Origin: an uncultured Clostridia bacterium
GTDB lineage: Bacteria; Bacillota; Clostridia; Oscillospirales; Oscillospiraceae
Reading direction: 5' to 3'
DNA length: 8,709 nucleotides
Assembly: GCA_937907715.1 (NCBI GenBank)
Contig: CALERM010000251.1
Coordinates: forward strand, 1-8,709
Shown one piece after another: positions 1-6,107 of the stretch (position 1 is its first letter; each line of letters opens with the position of its first letter). The notes beneath the pieces were generated by a model that did no database searches, was not told where the DNA came from, and was given only the letters and a program-made list of their open reading frames with translations. The position numbers and the translations under genes are program-made.

Positions 1-88
1 TCGCCTCGAGGATACGGGCGTCGGGACCTTCGGTGAAGACGATGGTGCGGCGGGTTGCTTTCAGAGCCTCAAGCAGTTTTGTAAACAT
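1..88 (-). CDS. pta: Phosphate acetyltransferase, N-terminal fragment (runs off the left edge)
   Basis: Only the first 29 codons are present. They read MFTKLLEALKATRR, then TIVFTEGPDARILEA. The second part matches the well-conserved start of phosphotransacetylase (IVFPEGxDxRxLEA), the enzyme that interconverts acetyl-CoA and acetyl phosphate in the cytoplasm as part of acetate fermentation. The ATG at 86-88 has a strong GGAGGT ribosome binding site at 95-100, six bases upstream, which fixes the start. The gene is separated from the regulator upstream by a terminator and has its own likely promoter. The rest of the protein, including the active site, is outside the window, so the call rests on the N-terminal motif alone. 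A malic enzyme/Pta-like homologue is possible but less likely, because those carry the motif internally. Confidence 0.82.
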   Translation of the reverse strand, partial: MFTKLLEALKATRRTIVFTEGPDARILEA

Positions 89-138
89 GTGATTACCTCC
101 AAAATATGTGCGGCGTTCCGCAGATTCTGTCTATGCCT

Positions 139-167
139 ATCTTACAACAATTATTTGCCAAGTGCAA
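139..167 (-). promoter_or_regulatory. Probable sigma-A promoter of pta
   Basis: On the minus strand a TTGCAC -35-like element (162-167) is followed after 17 bases by a TAAGAT -10 element (139-144). Transcription would start near 132, giving a leader of about 44 bases that contains the GGAGGT ribosome binding site. The spacing is ideal and the -10 is good, but the -35 matches the consensus only in TTG. It sits directly downstream of the terminator of the preceding gene, where a new promoter is expected. Confidence 0.5.
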
Positions 168-178
168 CCGTCTTTTGC

Positions 179-225
179 AAAAATGCGCAGGAAAACGGCG
201 CGCCGGGGTCTGTTTTCCGGGCGCA
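179..225 (-). terminator. Rho-independent terminator of the ModE-like gene
   Basis: Read on the minus strand, the arms pair GGAAAAC with GTTTTCC (212-218 with 190-196). They extend through a small internal loop to a TGCGC/GCGCA outer stem (221-225 with 184-188), and the stem is followed by five T residues (183-179). The 15-base loop contains a GGCGCGCC palindrome. It begins two bases after the stop codon of the regulator, so it most likely ends that transcript and insulates pta. Confidence 0.68.
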
Positions 226-226
226 G

Positions 227-574
227 CTAGAGAATCTGCTCAAATTTCTCCGCAAAAAGTGTCTTTGCGTATGCGTTGAGCTCGCTGCAATATTCCTCGT
301 ATGCTGCAAGCAATGCAGCCGCCTCCGGGGTCAACGTCGCACCTCCTCCGTTTTTGCCGCCGGTGGTGGAATGCAGCAGCTGGAAGCCCAAATGCTGCTG
401 TGCGTTTTTGAGAATCGTCCATGCCTTGGAATACGCCATGCCGATGGACATTGCCGCGGCGCGCAGAGAATGCAGCTGCTGCACCTTTTGCAGCAGCACC
501 GCGATGCCGGGTCCGAAGCATTTTTCGTCTGCGAAAATCCGAATGGTCAGGACGGGTCTGAAGTTTTCTTCCAT
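227..574 (-). CDS. ModE N-terminal-type winged helix-turn-helix regulator, stand-alone DNA-binding domain
   Basis: This 115-residue protein is a LysR/ModE-like winged helix and nothing else. The helix-turn-helix covers about residues 31-65, including SIGMAYSKAWTILKNA. It is followed by the hallmark glycine-rich wing TGGKNGGGATLT (71-81) and a C-terminal helix. E. coli ModE has the same core (a GISY-KSAW-like helix, then a TGGKGGGGAVLT-type wing), but the molybdate-binding TOBE domains of full ModE (about 260 residues) are absent. Small proteins of this kind are common in clostridia and are often labelled LysR family. The ligand, if any, is unknown, and no molybdate transport or cofactor gene is visible nearby, so regulation of molybdenum uptake should not be assumed. 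The ATG at 572-574 is the only sensible start: an in-frame TAA lies at 584-586 and the domain begins by residue 9. There is no Shine-Dalgarno sequence. Confidence 0.85.
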   Translation of the reverse strand: MEENFRPVLTIRIFADEKCFGPGIAVLLQKVQQLHSLRAAAMSIGMAYSKAWTILKNAQQHLGFQLLHSTTGGKNGGGATLTPEAAALLAAYEEYCSELNAYAKTLFAEKFEQIL

Positions 575-580
575 ATTATT

Positions 581-609
581 ATTTTAACACAGCAAAAGCG
601 CCTCGTCAA
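581..609 (-). promoter_or_regulatory. Strong sigma-A promoter giving a predicted leaderless mRNA
   Basis: On the minus strand there is TTGACG (-35, 604-609), a 17-base spacer, and TAAAAT (-10, 581-586). A TG one base ahead of the -10 makes it an extended -10 element. If the last base of the -10 is at -7, +1 falls on position 574, the A of the regulator's ATG. The match to consensus is five of six at both boxes with perfect spacing. The alternating AAT triplets between the -10 and the ATG contain no ribosome binding site. Confidence 0.72.
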
Positions 610-610
610 T

Positions 611-647
611 GCCGCTGCGCCCCGCAGCGGCAATCTGCGGGGCGCAG
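611..647 (-). repeat. Two overlapping, mutually exclusive GC-rich hairpins after the M13 gene
   Basis: Hairpin A pairs 611-619 with 623-631 (nine perfect base pairs, loop of three). Hairpin B pairs 615-626 with 636-647 (twelve perfect base pairs, CTGCGCCCCGCA with its complement, loop of nine). They share 615-631, so only one can form at a time. The element lies about 20 bases past the stop of the M13 peptidase and directly upstream of the regulator's -35 box. No T tract follows either hairpin on the minus strand, so it is not a classical terminator. It may stabilise the 3' end, cause weak termination, or be an operator. Confidence 0.6.
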
Positions 648-668
648 GAGGTTCCGAAAATTTGCGCT

Positions 669-3023
669 TTACCAGACCGTAACGCGGCTTTCAGGGTCTG
701 TCCACATGCCGTCGCCGGGTTGGATGTCGTAGGTCTCATAGAACTCGGCAATCGTCTGCAGCACGCGGTTGCAGCGGAGCTTGTCAGGCGCATGAACGTC
801 CATGGTAGCCAGATACTCGCGCATCTGCCGCGTGGTTGTCGACGCCCAGGTGTTTGCCACGGCGCGGAAGAGCCTGTCGAGGTTCGGATTTTTCTTCTGC
901 TTTGCCGCAGCGAGAATGCACTGCATCGCGCCGAGGTCCGCGACATTTTCCGAAATGGTCAGCACGCCGCTGCACGAAACGCCGGGGCAAGCCTCCTGCC
1001 CCTCGTACCAGCTTGCCACCTGCATGCACTTCTGCTGGAACGCAGCGTAGTCCTGCGCGGTCCACCAGTTGGCCGCGTTGCCGTTTTCGTCGAACTTTGC
1101 GCCGTTGTTGTCAAAGGCGTGGGTAATTTCGTGGGCGATGATGTAGCCGATGCCGCCGAGGTTTTCCTCCCGCGAGGCGTTCACATCATAAAGCGGCTTC
1201 TGCAGAATTGCCGCCGGGAAGGTGATGTCGTTGGATGTTGCGCTGTAGCAGGCGTTGACCGTGAACGGCTCCATGAGCCAATCGGTCTTGTCAACCGGCG
1301 CGTTCTGTTCGGTAAGCGTCTGCTTCTTTGCCGCCGCCTGGATGGAGATGACGTTCGAGAAGAACGTGCCGCCCTCAGACGGGCTCTTGATGTCGGCGTC
1401 ATCGAGATAAGTCTGCCAGCTGTCGGGGTAGCCGACCTTGATTTTCATCGTGTCGAGCTTGCGGATTGCCTTCTGCTTCGTTGCGTCCGACATCCAGTCG
1501 AGCGCTTCAATGCGCGCTTTGTAGATATCGAGGAACTCGTGAATCATTTCCTCGACGTCCTGCTTTGCCTTTTCCGAAAAGTGCGCTTCGACATACGCGC
1601 GCCCCAAATAGTCGGCAAGCAGGCTCTGCACCTGCTGTGCGGCAATCTGCTCGGTGGTCTGGCTCATATCGATCCCGTAGTACGCCTTTGTGAACTCGAC
1701 GCTTGCCTCGATGAAGCCCTGATTCAGACACCCGCCGATGCTCATCAGAAGCGCCGTCCGGGAAAGCGCCTTCAGGGTTTCCAGACCGGCGTCGTTAAAG
1801 TAGCTTGCCGCCGCCTGCATCGCGCCGGGGTCCGTCACCAGAATCCGGTCGCTGAGAGCAAGACCGGACGCCTCATAGACTTTCTCGAGGTTGATTTTCG
1901 GGAATTGCCGCTGGATCTCGCTGCGCTTGTAGATGTTGTTGATTTTGTCTACATCGCTGTATTCCTGTGGGTCATAGGATGCTTTGGCAACCTTTGCCTC
2001 CGCCGCATAGACGAGCTTTGCCTGCTCCACCGCCGCCTGCCCGGAAAGTCCCGAGAGCGTCAGCAATTTTTCCAGGTAGGCAAGGAAAGCGTCCTTCTGC
2101 TCCTGCGTGCCGTTTTCATAGAAATCCTTTGTCATTGACGCGCCGAAAGATGAGAACGCAACAACCTTGCGGTTCGAATCAGAAAAATCAGACGTCAGAC
2201 CGAAGCCCAGAATCGTTGAAAGACCAAGCTCCTTCTGAAGCCTGCACTCGACGCCGATGAGCTCGGAGAGCGTCTTTGCGTTTTCCATTGCGTCCAGATA
2301 CGCCTGAATCGGGGCGACGTCAGCCTGCTCTCTTGCCTCGACGTCCATGACGCTGTCATACAGCGCCTTGATTTTTGCCTCCGGTGTGCCGGGGGTCTGC
2401 GGCTTTGCGGCAATATCCGCAATCAGCTTTGCGACCTGCTCCGTGACCGTCAGGCTCAAGCCATAGAACGGACCGTTGATGGAAAGCCCGGCGGGAATGT
2501 CGGAGCTGTCCAGCCACGTTTTGTTGACCGCCGCGTAGAAATCGTCCTTGCGGTTCGTGCCTTCGAGGGCGTAGACGCGCGAAATGAGCGTTTGCAGATC
2601 CTCGCGGGTCACAGGCGCGTCAGGATGCAAAAGCCCGTCCGCTTCTCCTGCGACAATGCCGGAAGAAAGCACGCGCGAAAGCTCCTCGCCGCCCCACGCG
2701 GGTGCGTCGGAAAAGCCCTGCATGCCTGCCGCCGTGCGGGCGCTATCGCCGACCGGTGCAGGAAGACCGCCGAACGCACGGTCGAGCATCATGAGTGCCT
2801 GCGCGCGGGTGAGCGTGCCGCTCAGGTCCAGATTGCCGTCCGGATAGCCCTTCAGAATATCCTCCGTTTTCACACCGCGGTGATAGTCGTCCGCCGCCTG
2901 CACAAGCATCTCGGCAGCCTCCTGCCGTGTGAGCGCGGTATCGCCAGCGAAACAGCTTGCCGCCAGCGAAAAAGCCAGCACTGCGGCAAGCAGCAGCGAC
3001 GTGATTCGTTTAAACGTTTTCAT
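669..3023 (-). CDS. Secreted SLH-domain M13 family (neprilysin/PepO-like) zinc metallopeptidase
   Basis: The 784-residue protein starts with a Sec signal peptide (MKTFKR, a hydrophobic run to about residue 22, probable cleavage after SCFA at 26). Two S-layer homology repeats follow (about 28-88 and 100-155, with LTRAQALMML and VTREDLQTLISRV cores), so it should be held on the wall. The M13 part fills residues 160-784. Zinc ligands H631 and H635 with catalytic E632 lie in HEITH; the third ligand E692 and D696 lie in ENVAD. H744 and R750 occupy the spacing of the neprilysin transition-state and substrate-binding pair. The family NAYY/NAFY substrate motif appears as NACY (590-593), and the chain ends in the typical VxVW. 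Family members cleave peptides of modest size outside the cell; bacterial ones are usually 630-680 residues, and the excess here is the SLH region. The ATG at 3021-3023 has a GGAGGAG ribosome binding site. It appears to be transcribed alone. Confidence 0.93.
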   Translation of the reverse strand: MKTFKRITSLLLAAVLAFSLAASCFAGDTALTRQEAAEMLVQAADDYHRGVKTEDILKGYPDGNLDLSGTLTRAQALMMLDRAFGGLPAPVGDSARTAAGMQGFSDAPAWGGEELSRVLSSGIVAGEADGLLHPDAPVTREDLQTLISRVYALEGTNRKDDFYAAVNKTWLDSSDIPAGLSINGPFYGLSLTVTEQVAKLIADIAAKPQTPGTPEAKIKALYDSVMDVEAREQADVAPIQAYLDAMENAKTLSELIGVECRLQKELGLSTILGFGLTSDFSDSNRKVVAFSSFGASMTKDFYENGTQEQKDAFLAYLEKLLTLSGLSGQAAVEQAKLVYAAEAKVAKASYDPQEYSDVDKINNIYKRSEIQRQFPKINLEKVYEASGLALSDRILVTDPGAMQAAASYFNDAGLETLKALSRTALLMSIGGCLNQGFIEASVEFTKAYYGIDMSQTTEQIAAQQVQSLLADYLGRAYVEAHFSEKAKQDVEEMIHEFLDIYKARIEALDWMSDATKQKAIRKLDTMKIKVGYPDSWQTYLDDADIKSPSEGGTFFSNVISIQAAAKKQTLTEQNAPVDKTDWLMEPFTVNACYSATSNDITFPAAILQKPLYDVNASREENLGGIGYIIAHEITHAFDNNGAKFDENGNAANWWTAQDYAAFQQKCMQVASWYEGQEACPGVSCSGVLTISENVADLGAMQCILAAAKQKKNPNLDRLFRAVANTWASTTTRQMREYLATMDVHAPDKLRCNRVLQTIAEFYETYDIQPGDGMWTDPESRVTVW

Positions 3024-3062
3024 GGAAACTCCTCCAATCCATCTTTGCGCTTATTCTGCCTC

Positions 3063-3091
3063 TTAGACGCAGGACCCATCCGGTTTGTTCC
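3063..3091 (-). promoter_or_regulatory. ECF-sigma-like promoter of the M13 peptidase gene
   Basis: On the minus strand GGAAC (3087-3091) is followed after 17 bases by CGTCTAA (3063-3069). This is the form of promoter used by extracytoplasmic-function sigma factors (GGAAC or GAAC at -35, CGTC or GTCTAA at -10). Transcription would start near 3055 and leave a leader of about 30 bases carrying the GGAGGAG site. I see no good sigma-A pair in the roughly 100 bases between the upstream terminator and the gene. No sigma or anti-sigma gene is in the window. Confidence 0.5.
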
Positions 3092-3111
3092 GCCGGTTGC
3101 AGAATTTTTCC

Positions 3112-3142
3112 AAAACAAAAAAGGCGGCTGCATCAGCCGCCT
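3112..3142 (-). terminator. Rho-independent terminator of the envelope operon (left boundary hairpin)
   Basis: On the minus strand a nine-base-pair stem, AGGCGGCTG with CAGCCGCCT (3134-3142 with 3122-3130, loop of three), is followed by TTTTTTGTTTT (3122-3112, first T shared with the stem). It is the first strong intrinsic terminator met by leftward transcription after the SGNH gene, about 270 bases past its stop. The M13 promoter begins about 20 bases further on, so the two units are insulated. Confidence 0.82.
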
Positions 3143-3167
3143 CAGTATTTCAACAAACCTCATAGAG

Positions 3168-3395
3168 TTTCGCCCCGCAGGGCGAAATAAAATGAAAATC
3201 CATATTATCCGGCGGCTTTGCCGACCGGACAGGACAGCCGTTAGCGGTTTTACCGCTTACGGATGTCGCGTACTCCTTGCGGGTAAATATATTGATCGCC
3301 TCGCAAGTGTGGAATTTGTACGCCTCTGGCGCACAAATTATGCGCGCAGTCGAGGCGCAGTCCCCTTTGTCAAAAAAGCGTCAGCTTTTTTGACA
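3168..3395. repeat. Array of short stem-loops in the intergenic region
   Basis: This gene-free stretch contains at least four good inverted repeats in a row. Pair 3168-3175/3180-3187 has 8 bp (TTTCGCCC, loop CGCA). Pair 3208-3216/3220-3229 has 9 bp and one bulged base, loop TTT. Pair 3238-3248/3252-3262 has 10 bp and one T-T mismatch, loop TTT. Pair 3313-3324/3328-3339 has 11 bp and one A-C mismatch, loop TCT. A fifth, 3368-3379/3384-3395, has 12 perfect bp (TGTCAAAAAAGC, loop GTCA). A weak candidate lies at 3271-3285. The stems differ in sequence, so these are not copies of one repeat. No plausible coding region or promoter is visible. Arrays like this look like REP/MITE-type extragenic elements, but I cannot confirm a family. 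Confidence 0.7.
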
Positions 3396-3400
3396 GTCTC

Positions 3401-3424
3401 AGGCGGCTGTGTCAGCCGCCTTTT
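3401..3424 (+). terminator. Right boundary hairpin with T tract on the plus strand; contains the SGNH stop codon
   Basis: AGGCGGCTG (3401-3409) pairs with CAGCCGCCT (3413-3421) around a TGT loop, and TTTTG follows on the plus strand. The stem is identical to that of the left boundary hairpin at 3122-3142, and its T tract faces the other way. In the leftward transcript the hairpin forms at the very end of the SGNH reading frame: the TGA stop is 3412-3414, at the junction of loop and stem. No T tract follows on the minus strand, so in that direction it is not a full terminator. It could stop antisense transcription. Confidence 0.6.
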
Positions 3425-4755
3425 GTCCGTTCTGTCTGATAGCGGGCATAGCTGCCCTTCATCGCAGTCACAAGCCGCACGTCCGAGCCCTCCGGTGCAA
3501 GAAACCGGAAGCCGTCTTCCGTGAGGCAGGCTTCGTACCACGCGCCGTCCACGCAGGCAAATACAGCAGCATCCGTATCCGGCGTTTCCGGGAAGCTTCC
3601 CTCATAGCAGAAAAGTCCCTCGAAGCCGCTTTCCGACACAGATACGGAAAGCTTCTGCTGTGATTCTCGCTTCCAGTCAGGCGCCTGCCTCTGCGGCGCG
3701 GGAAGCAGCGGCGGACGCTGCGCGAGCCAGCGAAGGTTCCGCTGCGCAATTTCGGCAATCAGCACCTCCGGCATTTCTTCTGCCTGCGACAGATCATACG
3801 GCATGCTCCGGGAAAAAACCGCCTGCGAAAACTGCCCGGCGAGATCTGCATGCAGCGCGTTTCCAAATGAGTCGCGGAACATGAAGAGCGTTCCCTCTGC
3901 GCCCGACTGTGTTTCAATCAGCTGATCGTCCGCCCCGCGCACGTCGCCGAGATAGGAAAATGTGCGTTGATTCTCCGGAGCGGGCGCGTCTTCCTCCCGG
4001 TCGGACGCCGGATAGAGCATCTGGTAGAGGTCGCCCAAATGCGCCTGCGAGGAAAGTGGAATGTCTTCGGCGTCCGCGTTCCTTCCGAGCGCCTGCAAAA
4101 TCTGCCCGCAGGCAAGATACGAGCCATAGCCGTTCCAGTGGCTGTCCGTTTGGTAATAGGTAAGGCTTTCGCGCCCCGCGAGCGTCCGGCGCAGATCGCA
4201 GAACAAAACGCCCTGCTGCGTCAGCGCCAGCTCCAGCCGGTCCAGATCGGATTCTTCCTCCGTTTTCCGGTATTGCGCAGGCATGTACTCCGGATATATC
4301 GTATTTTTGTTCGGCGCGCAGACAAACAAAAAGCTCGTCCCCTGCTGCGCGCAGTATTCCTGCAGGAGCGCAAGATTGCGCGCGGCGCAGAAAAGCTCCC
4401 GCCCGGTCATGGGGTTTGTCCCCTGAAAATCCTCCAGTGTATCCGCGTAAAACAGCCAGCCGCTGTCTCCCAGCACCACGTCCTCAGACGCGGATTCCCG
4501 GAAAACTGCCGCCTGCACGGCGCTGTTTGCCGTGATGAGCGCCGGACGCAGGAAAAAGCGCCCCGCAAAATAGTCCGCCGTCTCCGACAAGAAATCCGGA
4601 TTCAGCTTCCCCGCGCGCATCAGGCGCGGCTTTGCCGCAAGGCGCTCGTTGGAAACCGCGTCGGACGGACCAAACGCCAGCATGCCCGCAAGCGGGACCA
4701 GCAGCAGTGCCAGACAAAGCGCACAAAGAAGTTTTCCCTGTTTTTGTTTTTTCAT
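3412..4755 (-). CDS. AlgJ/AlgX/PatB-type SGNH acetyltransferase partner (DHHW-like family)
   Basis: The 447-residue protein has an N-terminal membrane segment or uncleaved signal (about residues 9-30) after MKKQKQGK, so the domain is extracytoplasmic. It then shows the AlgJ/AlgX-type GDSGWLFY signature (95-102), the D-x-H-W motif as TDSHWN (203-208, catalytic D204 and H206), and the nucleophile motif FRDSFG (S296). Proteins of this class take acetyl groups delivered across the membrane by an MBOAT partner and place them on polysaccharides such as alginate, cellulose or wall glycans. Residues after about 365 form an extra, probably beta-rich tail. The start is the ATG at 4753-4755. An upstream in-frame ATG at 4821 would add 22 residues of non-signal-like sequence overlapping the previous gene. 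The chosen start has GAGGTG five bases upstream, overlapping the MBOAT stop, so translation is probably coupled. The last codons (KGG, stop) lie in the boundary hairpin. Confidence 0.85.
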   Translation of the reverse strand: MKKQKQGKLLCALCLALLLVPLAGMLAFGPSDAVSNERLAAKPRLMRAGKLNPDFLSETADYFAGRFFLRPALITANSAVQAAVFRESASEDVVLGDSGWLFYADTLEDFQGTNPMTGRELFCAARNLALLQEYCAQQGTSFLFVCAPNKNTIYPEYMPAQYRKTEEESDLDRLELALTQQGVLFCDLRRTLAGRESLTYYQTDSHWNGYGSYLACGQILQALGRNADAEDIPLSSQAHLGDLYQMLYPASDREEDAPAPENQRTFSYLGDVRGADDQLIETQSGAEGTLFMFRDSFGNALHADLAGQFSQAVFSRSMPYDLSQAEEMPEVLIAEIAQRNLRWLAQRPPLLPAPQRQAPDWKRESQQKLSVSVSESGFEGLFCYEGSFPETPDTDAAVFACVDGAWYEACLTEDGFRFLAPEGSDVRLVTAMKGSYARYQTERTKGG

Positions 4756-4763
4756 CGCGCACC

Positions 4764-6098
4764 TCAGAAGCTCGCATAGATAAACGGCTGGAACGAATGC
4801 GACGCCAGCTGCATCAGACACAAAAGAAGCCCCACGATTGTCAGCGCGTCAAGCGCCGGAGAAAGCCACCGACTGCCGCCAAAGCGCGCCTTCGCATGCT
4901 CCCACAGCGGAAGGCAGGCAAGCACGCCTGCAAAACACCAGAAAACCGTCCCTGCCGTCAGAAGATTTCGCAGCGCAAGGCGGCAGGCATCTACGGGCGT
5001 GAAGCCCGAGAGCATCGCGCGCAGCAGCATAAGCGCCTGCGGCACGCTCTCCGCCCGGAACAGAACGAAGCCGAATATCACGACCAGCAGCGTATACACA
5101 TGCCCATACCAGTGCGCTTTGCGCATATGCCTCCGGTCCAGCAGCGTCTCTGCGCCGCAGAACACGCCGTGCCACAGCCCCCAGAGGACAAACGTCCAGC
5201 CGGTTCCATGCCAGAGCCCCGTCGCCAGAAACACGATGAGCTTATGGAAAACCGTCCGCGCCATTTTCTTCCGGCTGCCGCCGAGGGGAATATAGACATA
5301 GTCCCGGAACCAGCCGGAGAGCGTCATGTGCCAGCGCCGCCAGAACTCCGAGACTGAGCCTGCGCAGTAGGGATACCGGAAGTTTTCCGGCAGCTGCACG
5401 CCAAACAGCAGCCCCAGCCCCAGCGCCATATCGCTGTAGCCGGAAAAATCGAAATACAGCTGCAAGCAGTAGCTGAGCGCGCCGGTCCACGCGCCGAGCG
5501 CGTCGATGGCGGTAAGCGAAAACATCGCATCCGCAAGCTTCCCCGCAGCGGTCGACAGCAGCACCTTTTTGCACAGCCCGCACACAAAGCGCCGCGCACC
5601 CTGCGCGTTTTTCTCCCAGCTTCCATCGCGCCGGTCCAGAGCCGGGCGCAGCGCGGAGAATTTCAGAAACGGTCCTGCCGTCAGCTGCGGGAAAAACGTC
5701 AGATATTGCAGCGCCTCGCGCAGATTCTTCGTGCCATCTGCGGGGTTTTTGTATGTGTCGGCAACATAGCTGATCGCCTGAAACGTGTAAAACGAAATAC
5801 CGAGCGGCAGCGCGCCGCGTATCTTATAAAATGCCAGCACCGCAAGGTCCAGCGCCACACAAAGCAGCAGCACAGCTCTGCGCGCCTTCGTCCGCGCCAT
5901 CAGATACCGCCCCGCCCCGTAGTGCAGCAGGCACGAGCCGAGCAGCAGCGGCAGATGCCGCACATCGCCGAACGCATAGAACAAAAGCCCCGATACAATC
6001 CAGACGATGTTTCTGATCTTCGTGCTGCGCGCCAGCTGATAGACAATCACCGTCAGCGGCAGAAACGCAAACAAAAAAACGGGCGAAGTAAAGCTCAT
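4764..6098 (-). CDS. MBOAT family membrane-bound O-acyltransferase (AlgI/PatA/DltB type)
   Basis: The 444-residue protein has about ten membrane segments and all the family marks. These are the LPLGISFYTFQAISY block (97-111), FFPQLTAGPF (135-144), YFDFSGYSDMALGLG (215-229), SEFWRRWHMTLSGWFRDYVYIPLGG (split at 250-274) and ATGLWHGTGWTFVLWG (292-307). H297 in the WHG motif corresponds to the invariant catalytic histidine of AlgI and DltB. The usual role is to pass acetyl groups from a cytoplasmic donor through the membrane to an extracellular transferase. The downstream gene encodes exactly such an AlgJ/X-type partner 8 bases away, which argues against DltB (D-alanylation), since no dltA or dltC is present. 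The length is slightly below the usual 460-520. The AAGGAG site overlaps the stop of the gene before it. The substrate polysaccharide is not identifiable. Confidence 0.92.
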   Translation of the reverse strand: MSFTSPVFLFAFLPLTVIVYQLARSTKIRNIVWIVSGLLFYAFGDVRHLPLLLGSCLLHYGAGRYLMARTKARRAVLLLCVALDLAVLAFYKIRGALPLGISFYTFQAISYVADTYKNPADGTKNLREALQYLTFFPQLTAGPFLKFSALRPALDRRDGSWEKNAQGARRFVCGLCKKVLLSTAAGKLADAMFSLTAIDALGAWTGALSYCLQLYFDFSGYSDMALGLGLLFGVQLPENFRYPYCAGSVSEFWRRWHMTLSGWFRDYVYIPLGGSRKKMARTVFHKLIVFLATGLWHGTGWTFVLWGLWHGVFCGAETLLDRRHMRKAHWYGHVYTLLVVIFGFVLFRAESVPQALMLLRAMLSGFTPVDACRLALRNLLTAGTVFWCFAGVLACLPLWEHAKARFGGSRWLSPALDALTIVGLLLCLMQLASHSFQPFIYASF

Positions 6099-6107
6099 TG
6101 CCTCTCC

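Noticed and set aside
89..682. Plus-strand frame of 197 codons over the ModE-like gene
   Set aside because: It is antisense to a clear winged-helix gene and covers its terminator, its promoter and the pta leader. It has no ribosome binding site or domain.
609..2138. Long plus-strand open frame of 509 codons
   Set aside because: It lies entirely antisense to the M13 catalytic domain, whose motifs (HEITH, ENVAD) are unmistakable. Its translation is rich in Arg, Val and Leu with no recognisable domain, typical of the reverse complement of a GC-rich gene.
2952..3023. M13 peptidase as a lipoprotein through C24
   Set aside because: The sequence before C24 is AAS, lacking the usual Leu/Val/Ile at -3, and a good signal peptidase I site (SCFA before Gly) lies two residues on. 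The SLH repeats already provide an anchor.
3112..3424. CRISPR array
   Set aside because: The stems differ from one another, spacing is irregular and there is no repeated unit of 24-37 bases. These are separate hairpins.
2592..3524. Plus-strand open frame of 310 codons crossing the intergenic array
   Set aside because: It is antisense to the SLH region and the SGNH 3' end and runs through the hairpin array and the M13 promoter. It has no domain or initiation signal that I can defend.
4756..4821. Earlier ATG for the SGNH gene at 4821
   Set aside because: It would overlap the MBOAT gene and place 22 non-signal-like residues before a textbook signal/anchor sequence. The ATG at 4755 has a well-placed GAGGTG.
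4764..6098. MBOAT gene as dltB of a teichoic acid D-alanylation operon
   Set aside because: No dltA, dltC or dltD-type gene adjoins it, and the partner carries AlgJ/AlgX-type motifs, fitting O-acetylation better.
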